A stretch of DNA of 5,993 nucleotides, taken from positions 1 through 5,993 of the forward strand of contig JAEZEB010000023.1 in assembly GCA_023438115.1 (NCBI GenBank). The letters run 5' to 3'. Within the stretch, counting starts at the first letter, position 1; the number at the start of each line of letters is the position of its first letter. A program made the position numbers and the translations under genes. The stretch comes from Pseudomonadota bacterium. Lineage in GTDB: Bacteria > Pseudomonadota > Gammaproteobacteria > Burkholderiales > Burkholderiaceae_C. Positions 1 through 5,941 of the stretch are shown here, one piece after another. A model generated the notes under the pieces. It searched no databases and was not told where the DNA came from. It saw only the letters and a program-made list of their open reading frames with translations.

Positions 1-447
1 CGTGAGCGACGAGGCGAAGCTGCGCGCGTCCTCGCTCACGCCCTGCGCGAACGGATCGTCGGCGTAGCGCGCATCGACGTCCCACACCTTCAGCGCCACC
101 TGCGGCACCATGAACTGGCTTTCCAGCTCCGCCACCAGCGTGGCGGGCAGCGCGCGCGTGGACTGCACCAGCAGCAGCGAGCGGGCCCAGCGGTGCACGC
201 GGTCGGAGATCACCATGTTCTCGTTGCCGTGCCGCACCATGTCCATGATGCGGTGCTCCAGCACCTTGATCTTCTCGCGCAGCATCTCCGCCTGGCGCTC
301 CTGCAGGCTCACCGCGCGGTTGCCGTGCGGGCTGGTGAGGTGCACGGTCGCGAGCAGCTGCGCGTGGCGCTCGAAGAAATCCGGGCTGTTCACCAGGTAG
401 TTGGCGATGTCGTCTTCGGTGATGGGATTCATCTTGTCGTTGTTCAT
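1..447 (-). CDS. DUF484 family protein, N-terminal 149 residues (cut by the window edge)
   Basis: The reading frame continues past base 1, so the C-terminus is missing. The translation begins MNNDKMNPITEDDIANYLV. It shows the usual DUF484 order: a short N-terminal helical region with a PDFFERH motif (residues about 22–28), a SPHG...AVSLQERQ segment (about 39–52), a charged helix likely to form a coiled coil (about 46–75), and the beginning of a GAF-like domain (from about residue 85, with VALKVWDVD near 117–125). DUF484 proteins are small cytoplasmic proteins of unknown function, often encoded between dapF and the recombinase gene xerC; xerC would lie outside this window. The gene follows dapF with only two bases between stop and start, so the two are surely one transcript. 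An ATG at 451–453 overlaps the dapF stop as ATGA, but the AGGA at 454–457 abuts it. That AGGA is six bases from the ATG at 445–447, so I chose the latter. Family assignment is firm; function is not known. Confidence 0.93.
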   Translation of the reverse strand, partial: MNNDKMNPITEDDIANYLVNSPDFFERHAQLLATVHLTSPHGNRAVSLQERQAEMLREKIKVLEHRIMDMVRHGNENMVISDRVHRWARSLLLVQSTRALPATLVAELESQFMVPQVALKVWDVDARYADDPFAQGVSEDARSFASSLT

Positions 448-449
448 GC

Positions 450-1319
450 TCATTCCTGCAGGTCGATCTCGCCCTCGAACACGGTGACGGCCGGGCCCGT
501 CATGAAGACCGGCGCGTCGCCGCCCGCCCACTCGATGGTCAGCACGCCGCCGTGCGTCTCCACGTCGACGCGCGCATCCAGGCGGCCCAGGCGGATGCCC
601 GCCACCACGGCGGCGCAGGCGCCCGTGCCGCAGGCGAGCGTCTCGCCGGCGCCGCGCTCCCACACGCGCAGCCGGATGCGGCCGCGGTCCACCACCTGCA
701 TGAAGCCCGCGTTCACGCGCTTGGGAAAACGCGGGTGGTGCTCGATCAGCGGACCCTGCGTGCGCACCGGCGCCGTGTCCACGTCCGCCACCTCCTGCAC
801 CGCGTGCGGGTTGCCCATCGACAGCACGGCGACGGCCACCAGCGTCTCCTCGGCCTCCACGTCCAGCGCGAGGTGCCACGTTTCCCAGCCGCCGTCGCGG
901 TGCGGGTTCAGGCCCCGCGCGTCGAACGGCACGGCGGCCGGATCGAACACCGGCGCTCCCATGTCCACGGTGACGCGGCCATCGGTGTTGAGCCGCGGCT
1001 CGATCACGCCGGAGAGCGTCTGCACGCGGATGCGCTCGCCCTGCGCGAGGCCCTTGTCGATCACGTAGCGCGCGAAGCAGCGCGCGCCGTTGCCGCACTG
1101 CTCCACCTCGCCGCCGTCGGCGTTGTGGATCACGTACTCGAAATCGATGCCCGGCTCGGGCGAGGGCCGCACCGACAGCACCTGGTCGGCGCCCACGCCG
1201 AAGTGCCGGTCGGCCAGGCGCCGGTACTGGGCGGGCGTGAGGCCGAGGCGCTGCCGGGTTTCGTCCAGCACCACGAAATCGTTGCCCGCGCCCTGCATCT
1301 TGGTGAAGCGGATGCGCAT
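450..1319 (-). CDS. dapF: Diaminopimelate epimerase DapF
   Basis: This cytoplasmic, cofactor-independent racemase interconverts LL- and meso-diaminopimelate, the penultimate step of lysine synthesis and the source of meso-DAP for peptidoglycan. The 289-residue protein starts MRIRFTKMQGAGNDF, the classic DapF N-terminus. Both catalytic cysteines are visible in their signatures: Cys75 in EQCGNGARCFARY and Cys230 in ETLACGTGACAA. These act as the base/acid pair in the two-base mechanism. Substrate-site motifs are also present: NADGGEVEQ (residues 66–74), MGNPHAV (168–174), VNAGF (202–206) and the E221-R222 pair just before the second cysteine. The length is slightly above the roughly 275 residues usual for the family, because of short loops near residues 136–160. 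It heads a minus-strand block with the DUF484 gene downstream. No Shine–Dalgarno sequence is evident before the ATG, which may be close to the transcription start (see the intergenic entry). Identification is essentially certain. Confidence 0.98.
   Translation of the reverse strand: MRIRFTKMQGAGNDFVVLDETRQRLGLTPAQYRRLADRHFGVGADQVLSVRPSPEPGIDFEYVIHNADGGEVEQCGNGARCFARYVIDKGLAQGERIRVQTLSGVIEPRLNTDGRVTVDMGAPVFDPAAVPFDARGLNPHRDGGWETWHLALDVEAEETLVAVAVLSMGNPHAVQEVADVDTAPVRTQGPLIEHHPRFPKRVNAGFMQVVDRGRIRLRVWERGAGETLACGTGACAAVVAGIRLGRLDARVDVETHGGVLTIEWAGGDAPVFMTGPAVTVFEGEIDLQE
454..457 (-). promoter_or_regulatory. Ribosome binding site for the DUF484 gene, inside the end of dapF
   Basis: Read on the minus strand, AGGA lies in the last codons of dapF. 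It is followed by ATGAGC and then a second ATG. Spacing is zero to the first ATG (451–453) and six bases to the second (445–447), which favours the second as the true start. Because the site is within dapF, initiation is probably coupled to dapF termination. Confidence 0.6.
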
Positions 1320-1388
1320 GCGGCGATTATCCGCCGAGAGAGGCGGCGGGCCTTATGCTGCGGGCATTGTTGCGGCACGGAAACATCA
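1320..1388. promoter_or_regulatory. Divergent intergenic region between dapF and the CMD-family gene
   Basis: These 69 bases must carry the promoters of both blocks unless transcription comes from further away. On the minus strand, GATAAT (1331–1326) matches the -10 consensus at five of six positions and ends only six bases before the dapF ATG. No good -35 is seen 16–18 bp upstream of it. On the plus strand, TATGCT (1354–1359) is a weaker -10 candidate that would give a leader of about 20 bases, again without a clear -35. A perfect inverted repeat, CCGCC-gagaga-GGCGG (1331–1346), abuts the dapF -10 candidate and could be a small operator or just GC-rich chance. All of this is inference from short motifs. 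Confidence 0.35.
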
Positions 1389-1919
1389 ATGCGCATTCCC
1401 GACTGGACTCCCGAGCACAAGCCCCAGCCCGAAGACCTGGTGCAGGCCATCCTGCAGCGGCGCGGCGGCGCCTTCCTCAACCTGGACCGCGCCCTGCTCT
1501 GGAGCGAGCCGCTGGCGCGCGGCTGGAACCACTACCTCGGCAACGTCCGCACCGGCCTGGGCGCCAGCCGCCGCCTGCGCGAGATGGGGATCTGCACCGT
1601 GGCGCTGTGCACGGGCGCGCACTACGAGTACCACCACCATGCGCCGGACTTCCTCGCCGCCGGCGGCACGCAGGCTTCGCTGGATGCGTTGCAGGCCTTC
1701 GTCCGCGAAGGGTCGGCCGAGGGCCTGCCGGAGGACGAGGCGCTGGTCGCCCGCTACGCGGCGCAGATGACGCGCGACGTGAAGGTCGACGACGCACTGT
1801 TCGCGCAGATGCGGGAACGTTTCGACACGACCGAACTGGTGGAGATCACCGCAGCGATCGCCACCTACAACATGGTCGCCCGCTTCCTGGTGGCACTGGG
1901 GGTGACGCCGGAGGCCTGA
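1389..1919 (+). CDS. Carboxymuconolactone decarboxylase (CMD) family protein, AhpD-like fold
   Basis: A 176-residue cytoplasmic protein starting MRIPDWTPEHKPQP. The family-like features are the central helix segment ICTVALCTGAHYEYHHHAP (about residues 68–86), which corresponds to the [AE]-Y-E-W-x-x-H stretch of CMD-like proteins with E80 and H84 as the likely conserved acid and histidine, and the C-terminal helix ELVEITAAIATYNMVARFL (149–167), typical of this subgroup. CMD-fold proteins include true 4-carboxymuconolactone decarboxylases and AhpD peroxidase partners. The AhpD redox motif CxxC is absent: the only nearby cysteines are C69 and C74, five residues apart. A decarboxylase role is also unsupported, since no aromatic degradation genes are near. 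The substrate is therefore unknown. The frame stays open far upstream across dapF, but the ATG at 1389 is the only start that gives a family-like N-terminus and avoids overlapping dapF. The ribosome binding site is weak. The next gene begins 24 bp downstream on the same strand. Confidence 0.9.
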   Translation: MRIPDWTPEHKPQPEDLVQAILQRRGGAFLNLDRALLWSEPLARGWNHYLGNVRTGLGASRRLREMGICTVALCTGAHYEYHHHAPDFLAAGGTQASLDALQAFVREGSAEGLPEDEALVARYAAQMTRDVKVDDALFAQMRERFDTTELVEITAAIATYNMVARFLVALGVTPEA

Positions 1920-1943
1920 GGTCCCCCATGCTGTAATCCCCTC

Positions 1944-3578
1944 ATGGTCCGAGCCACCCAGCTTCTGCATCCCCAGCGCGAGCCTGCCGCCACGCGGCCC
2001 GCGGCCACCGTCCTGCTGCTGCGCGACGGCGCCGGCGGCGTCGAAGTACTGATGACGCGGCGCTCGCCCACGGCCAGCTTCGCGCCGGGCGCCTATGTCT
2101 TTCCCGGCGGCGGAATCGACGCCGCCGACGCCCAGGCCCACGACATCGCCGCGCGCCGCGCGACGCAGGACGACGCACGGCTCACCCAGGCCATCGCCGC
2201 CATCCGCGAAAGCTTCGAGGAACTGGGCGTGCTGATCGCCCGCCACCGCGACGGCCGGCCCGCGGGCGCGTCCGACATCGCCGGCGTCGACCGCCGCGCG
2301 CCCTTCGCCGCGCAATGCCGCGAACGTGGCCTGGTGCTCGCCGCCGACGAAGTCTTCGTGCTGGCGCACTGGATCACGGACCGCGACCTGCCCCGCCGCT
2401 TCGACGTGCCTTTCCTCGTCGCGCGCATGCCCGAGGGCCAGTCGCCCGTCGCCGACGAAGCGGAGCAGTTCGAGCCCGTGTGGGTGCGGCCGGCCGATGC
2501 GCTGGCGCGCCACAAGGCGGGACAGTTCTTCATGATCTTCCCCACCATCCGCACGCTGGAGCGGCTGGAGAAATTCGGCTCCGTCGACGACGTGCTGGCC
2601 GCCTGCGCGGGCGATCGCCCTCTTTGGACCAGCTGCCCGCGCGCGGGCTTCGTGCAGGGCGCCGAGGCGCGCTTCATGGAGCACGAGATGCAGTTCGGCG
2701 AGCTGGCGCTGGTCTGCCCCGACGGCCAGCTGCTGCACCACCTGGACTGGCGCACCGACCAGCCGGTGCCGCTGCTGAAGAACGTGCTGCGCGCGACGGC
2801 GCCCAATCCCGGCGTGATGACCGGCCCCGGGACCAACGGCTACATCGTGGGCGATCCCGACACCGGCTACATCGTCATCGATCCGGGCCCGGTGGACGCG
2901 GAGCACCAGGAACGCATCTGGCGCGCCACCGGCGGCGACATCCGCTTCATCGTCTGCACGCACTCGCATCCGGACCACTCGCCCGGCGCGCGCCCGCTGC
3001 AGGCGCTGTGCCGCGAACGGCCGCCCATCCTGGGCCTGCCGTCCGCGCCCACCGCGCGTCCCGCCAGCGAGTTCACGCCCGACCGCGAGCTGGCCGACGG
3101 CGAGGTGCTCGTGCTCCAGGGCGCGGGCCGCACGCACAGCCTGCAGGCGATCCATACGCCGGGGCACGCCGCCAACCACGTGTGCCTGGTCCTGCCGGAA
3201 GACGGCCTGCTGTTCTCCGGCGACCACATCCTCAACGGCAGCACCACGGTGGTGGACCCGCCCGACGGCGACATGACCGACTACCTGGATTCGCTGGACC
3301 GCCTCTCCGCCGCCTGCGACGCGCACGGCATCGAATTCATCCTGCCCGCGCACGGCCACGTGCTGGGCTTCGCCAAGCAGGCGATCGCGCACCTCAAGTC
3401 GCACCGCCTGCAGCGCGAGGCGCGCGTGGTGGCCGCCATGCGCGCGCGTCCCGACGGCAGCCTCGCGGAATGGGTGGAACTGGCCTACGCCGACATTCCC
3501 CCGCGCATGTGGCCGCTCGCCCAGCGCTCGCTGCTTGCGCACGTGCAACGGATCCAGGCGCTGCAACTGGCCGCCTGA
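1944..3578 (+). CDS. Fused Nudix hydrolase (NUDT19-type) and metallo-beta-lactamase-fold hydrolase (LACTB2-like)
   Basis: A 544-residue two-domain, probably cytoplasmic enzyme with no signal peptide or membrane segment. Residues about 18–225 form a Nudix domain: APGAYVFPGGGIDAAD (47–62), then the metal-binding helix RESFEELGV (88–96) with E89, E92 and E93. The box is interrupted: about 30 residues separate the GGG from R88 where 13 are canonical, and the middle Glu is missing. That layout, plus WITDRDLPRRFDVPF (143–157) and the PTIRTLERL helix (200–208), resembles NUDT19-type acyl-CoA diphosphatases. After a linker, residues about 280–544 form a metallo-beta-lactamase fold with a complete two-metal set: THSHPDH (H340, H342, D344, H345), TPGH (H408), SGDH (D427) and PAHGH (H470), plus the C-terminal helical region seen in LACTB2-like proteins. 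Both active sites look intact. The substrate cannot be read from sequence; hydrolysis of CoA or nucleotide derivatives is inference. The start has no good Shine–Dalgarno (GAGG at 1918–1921 is 22 bases away), so coupling to the upstream gene is possible. Confidence 0.95.
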   Translation: MVRATQLLHPQREPAATRPAATVLLLRDGAGGVEVLMTRRSPTASFAPGAYVFPGGGIDAADAQAHDIAARRATQDDARLTQAIAAIRESFEELGVLIARHRDGRPAGASDIAGVDRRAPFAAQCRERGLVLAADEVFVLAHWITDRDLPRRFDVPFLVARMPEGQSPVADEAEQFEPVWVRPADALARHKAGQFFMIFPTIRTLERLEKFGSVDDVLAACAGDRPLWTSCPRAGFVQGAEARFMEHEMQFGELALVCPDGQLLHHLDWRTDQPVPLLKNVLRATAPNPGVMTGPGTNGYIVGDPDTGYIVIDPGPVDAEHQERIWRATGGDIRFIVCTHSHPDHSPGARPLQALCRERPPILGLPSAPTARPASEFTPDRELADGEVLVLQGAGRTHSLQAIHTPGHAANHVCLVLPEDGLLFSGDHILNGSTTVVDPPDGDMTDYLDSLDRLSAACDAHGIEFILPAHGHVLGFAKQAIAHLKSHRLQREARVVAAMRARPDGSLAEWVELAYADIPPRMWPLAQRSLLAHVQRIQALQLAA

Positions 3579-3590
3579 ACGGCCGCCCGC

Positions 3591-3596
3591 TACACT
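3591..3596 (+). promoter_or_regulatory. Possible -10 element upstream of the YjgN gene
   Basis: TACACT lies in the 51-bp gap between the Nudix–MBL gene and the YjgN gene, about 34 bases before its ATG. It matches four of six -10 consensus positions. No convincing -35 lies at normal spacing, so this is only a candidate. A promoter here would let the YjgN–M48 pair be expressed apart from the two genes upstream. Confidence 0.22.
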
Positions 3597-3612
3597 GCCC
3601 GCGGGAGTCCCT

Positions 3613-3620
3613 GGAGGGGG
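3613..3620 (+). promoter_or_regulatory. Strong Shine–Dalgarno of the YjgN gene
   Basis: GGAGGGGG ends nine bases before the ATG at 3630, a good position for ribosome binding. It is the strongest such site on the plus strand in this window. It selects ATG 3630 as the start and shows that this gene is translated independently of the one upstream. Confidence 0.7.
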
Positions 3621-3629
3621 GTCATTCGA

Positions 3630-4832
3630 ATGGACAACAACGGCATGGCCCGGGCAAGGCCTGGCATCGACGCCTATCCGCTGGAATTTTCCGGCAGCGG
3701 CGGCGAATTCTTCCGCGTGTGGATCGTCAACGTGCTGCTCACGGTGGTGACCTTCGGCCTCTACACGCCCTTTGCGCGCCGCCGCACGGCGCAGTACTTC
3801 TACAGCCACACCCTGGTGGCCGACAGCCCGCTGGAGTTCACCGCGCAGCAGCGCAGGATGGTGGTGGGCTTCCTGCTGCTGGCGGGCCTGTACTTCGCCT
3901 TCAACCTCGCGGCCGAGACCGGGCAGGACACCGTCGTCAGCCTGATGATGCTGGCCGGCGCGGTGCTGGCGCCCTACTTCTGGGGCAGCGCCATGCGCTT
4001 CCGCCTCAACGCCACGCGCTGGCGCGGCGTGCGCCTGCAGTTCACGGGCACCTGGCCGGAGGTGTACTTCGCGAGCTGGCCGCTGTTCATCATGGCGCTC
4101 GCCTGGGCCGCCGCCTTCATGGTGGGCGACGCGCTGGTGTCGCCGGGTTCCTCGCGCGCGCAGATGGCCGCGGCCGCCAAGCCCATCCTCGGCGCGGTCG
4201 GGGTGGCCCTGGTCATCACGGTGCTGTGCGTGATGCGCCTGGAGTTCAACTACAAGAGCCTGCTGGTCGCCAAGGCGCGCATCGGCGGCCAGCCGGGACG
4301 CTGGAAGCCGGTGTTCGGTGACTTCGTGCGCATCTGGCTGGCCACGGTGGCGGTCTTCGTGGGCTGCGTGCTGCTGGTCGTCGTGCTGCTGGTCGCCGGG
4401 GTTGGCGGCGTGGGCGCGCTGATCCCCAAGGGGCGCGGCATGGGCCTGATGGCCATCCTGCTGATGCTGGCCATGTTGGTCGGCTCCGTGTTCGTGCTGT
4501 TCCTCGCCTCCGGCCCGGCCCGCGCCTACCGCGAGGCGCGCATGCACCGGCTGGTGTGGAACAACATCGGCGTGAGCCACATGGCGCGCTTCAGGTGCGA
4601 CCTGCGCGTGGGCGCGTACGTGATGCTGCGCGTGAAGAACATCTTCCTGACGCTGCTCACGCTGGGCTTCTACCGGCCGTTCGCGATGGCGAGCGAGTAC
4701 CGCATGAAGGTCGATTCCGTCACCCTGCACGTCAAGGGCGGCCTCGACCAGCTGGCCGGCCAGCTCGCGCGCGAGGAGGAAGGCCTGGGCGACGCCATCG
4801 CCGACGCCGTGGGCCTCGACCTGGTCGGCTGA
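3630..4832 (+). CDS. YjgN/DUF898 family polytopic inner-membrane protein
   Basis: A 400-residue integral membrane protein. After a short polar N-terminus it shows the DUF898 signature: YPLEFSGSGGEFFRVW (16–31), NVLLTVVTFGLYTPFARRR (34–52) and QYFYSHT (55–61), then FRLNATRWRGVRLQFTG (124–140). Hydrophobic segments likely to span the membrane lie near residues 29–48, 77–97, 101–121, 146–166, 185–203, 234–260, 270–293 and 330–350. The C-terminal RVKNIFLTLLTLGFYRPFA (334–352) repeats the N-terminal segment, suggesting an internal duplication, and both copies are followed by basic and aromatic residues. The function of this family is not established; no enzyme motif is visible. It has its own strong ribosome binding site, and its stop overlaps the start of the M48 peptidase gene by one base, so the two are made together. 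That arrangement suggests a membrane partner for the peptidase. Family assignment is firm, and the length fits the longer DUF898 proteins. Confidence 0.95.
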   Translation: MDNNGMARARPGIDAYPLEFSGSGGEFFRVWIVNVLLTVVTFGLYTPFARRRTAQYFYSHTLVADSPLEFTAQQRRMVVGFLLLAGLYFAFNLAAETGQDTVVSLMMLAGAVLAPYFWGSAMRFRLNATRWRGVRLQFTGTWPEVYFASWPLFIMALAWAAAFMVGDALVSPGSSRAQMAAAAKPILGAVGVALVITVLCVMRLEFNYKSLLVAKARIGGQPGRWKPVFGDFVRIWLATVAVFVGCVLLVVVLLVAGVGGVGALIPKGRGMGLMAILLMLAMLVGSVFVLFLASGPARAYREARMHRLVWNNIGVSHMARFRCDLRVGAYVMLRVKNIFLTLLTLGFYRPFAMASEYRMKVDSVTLHVKGGLDQLAGQLAREEEGLGDAIADAVGLDLVG

Positions 4833-5941
4833 TGGCCGCGGGCTTTCGCGCCACCTGGTTCGACGGCCGCAGCAGCCGCGCGCGCGACGTCCACGTGGCG
4901 CTGGCGCCCGCGGCGGGCGGTCCTTCGCTCACGCTGGATCCCCTCGACGGGGAGGATCCGCCGCTCACCCTCACCCACCGCCAGGTGCGGTGGCCCGAGG
5001 CGTGGAGCGCGCGCCGCATGCCGCGCAAGGTGATCGTGGACCTGGGCCGCCACGGCAGCCTGCAGGTGGACGACGTCGCCGGCTGGCATGCCGCCGTGGA
5101 AGGCGCGGGCCGCAGCACGCCGCTGGCGCAACGCATGCAGACACGCTGGAGCGTCTTCCTCGGCGTCGCATTGCTGGCCGTCGCGGGGCTGGCCGCGTTC
5201 TACAAGTGGGGCACGCCCTGGGCTGCCACGCAGCTCACGCGCCAGGTGCCGCTGTCGTGGGAGGTCAGCCTCTCCGACCGCGCCATGGCGGACATCGACG
5301 GCAACTGGCTCAAGCCCAGCAAGCTGCCGCCCGAGCGCCAGGCCCAGCTGCGGGCGCGCTTCGACGCGCTGGCCGCTCAGGTGGCGCCGGAGCTGCGCCG
5401 CTACCCGGGCTATGCGCCGCACCTGACGCTGGATTTCCGCCGGGGCATGGGCGCCAACGCCTTCGCGCTCCCGGGCGGCCGCATCGTCATGACCGACGGC
5501 ATGGTGGAGGCCGCCCAAAGGCAGAAGCTGCCCGACGAAGCGCTGGTGGGCGTGCTGGCGCACGAGATCGGCCACGTGATGCACAGGCACACCACGCGCA
5601 TGGTGGTGGAACAGGGCGTGCTGAACATCGGCCTGGGCCTCGCGCTCGGCGACGTGTCGACCATCGTCTCCATGGGCGGCTCGCTGCTCACCGGACTGGC
5701 CTACCGCCGCAACCACGAGACCGAGGCCGACTGCTTCGCCGTCGCGCTCATGCAGCGCGCGGGATTGCCCGCGGCGCCCATGGCGGACCTGCTGCTGGGG
5801 ATCGAGGCGGAGACGACGGGGAAGAAGAAGGGCCAGGCGGCCGGAAGCGAAGGCGCGTGGACCAGCCTCCTGAGCAGCCATCCGGAAACCGGCGCGCGGG
5901 CGCGGGACCTCAAGGACGGGCACGCGCAAGGCTGTCGCTAA
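4832..5941 (+). CDS. M48 family zinc metallopeptidase, single-pass membrane anchored
   Basis: A 369-residue protein with three parts. Residues 1–95 form a soluble, beta-rich-looking N-terminal domain (GFRATWFDGRSSRARDV...) of the kind often found ahead of bacterial M48 peptidases; its role is unknown. Residues about 107–124 are one transmembrane helix preceded by R101 and R105, which by the positive-inside rule puts the N-terminal domain in the cytoplasm and the rest in the periplasm. Residues about 165–365 are the peptidase: ANAFALPGGRIVMTDGM (208–224), the zinc motif HEIGH (H244, E245 catalytic, H248), a third ligand in HETEAD (probably E296) and SSHPETGARARDL (348–360). All catalytic residues are present. 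M48 members of this type act in envelope protein quality control; this one's substrates are unknown. The start ATG shares its A with the YjgN stop (TGATG) and lacks a Shine–Dalgarno, so translation probably depends on termination of YjgN. The frame is open further upstream inside the YjgN gene, but the N-terminus fits the ATG at 4832. Confidence 0.95.
   Translation: MAAGFRATWFDGRSSRARDVHVALAPAAGGPSLTLDPLDGEDPPLTLTHRQVRWPEAWSARRMPRKVIVDLGRHGSLQVDDVAGWHAAVEGAGRSTPLAQRMQTRWSVFLGVALLAVAGLAAFYKWGTPWAATQLTRQVPLSWEVSLSDRAMADIDGNWLKPSKLPPERQAQLRARFDALAAQVAPELRRYPGYAPHLTLDFRRGMGANAFALPGGRIVMTDGMVEAAQRQKLPDEALVGVLAHEIGHVMHRHTTRMVVEQGVLNIGLGLALGDVSTIVSMGGSLLTGLAYRRNHETEADCFAVALMQRAGLPAAPMADLLLGIEAETTGKKKGQAAGSEGAWTSLLSSHPETGARARDLKDGHAQGCR

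Noticed and set aside
552..1388. Upstream extension of the CMD-family frame across dapF
   Set aside because: The stretch is antisense to dapF and reads as Arg/His/Ala-rich sequence without family features. The family-like N-terminus begins at the ATG at 1389.
1928..1936. Two-codon frame ATG-CTG-TAA just before the Nudix–MBL gene, possibly a regulatory mini-ORF
   Set aside because: It has no Shine–Dalgarno at proper spacing, and such a short frame is likely by chance in a 24-bp gap.
2315..4321. A 668-codon plus-strand open frame overlapping the Nudix–MBL and YjgN genes
   Set aside because: It is a shifted frame with Arg/Pro/Ala/Gly-rich, low-complexity sequence, crossing the gap between two genes with clear family motifs. 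It is a shadow of the GC-rich coding sequence.
1386..4730. A 1114-codon open frame on the minus strand, antisense to the plus-strand genes
   Set aside because: Its product is an extremely His/Arg/Ala/Gln-rich string with no domain or motif, and it lies opposite three well-supported genes. In very GC-rich DNA, stop codons are rare in certain antisense frames, so long open frames like this are expected.
5093..5172. Possible signal peptide or separate start for a shorter M48 protein near the transmembrane segment
   Set aside because: An ATG lies at residue 102 just before the helix, but no ribosome binding site precedes it, and the upstream domain and the TGATG coupling support the full-length start.
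5620..5705. A second transmembrane helix in the M48 protein (about residues 264–290)
   Set aside because: The segment is Gly/Ser-rich and interrupted by D274, and it lies between the HEIGH motif and the third zinc ligand, where M48 domains have internal helices and loops.
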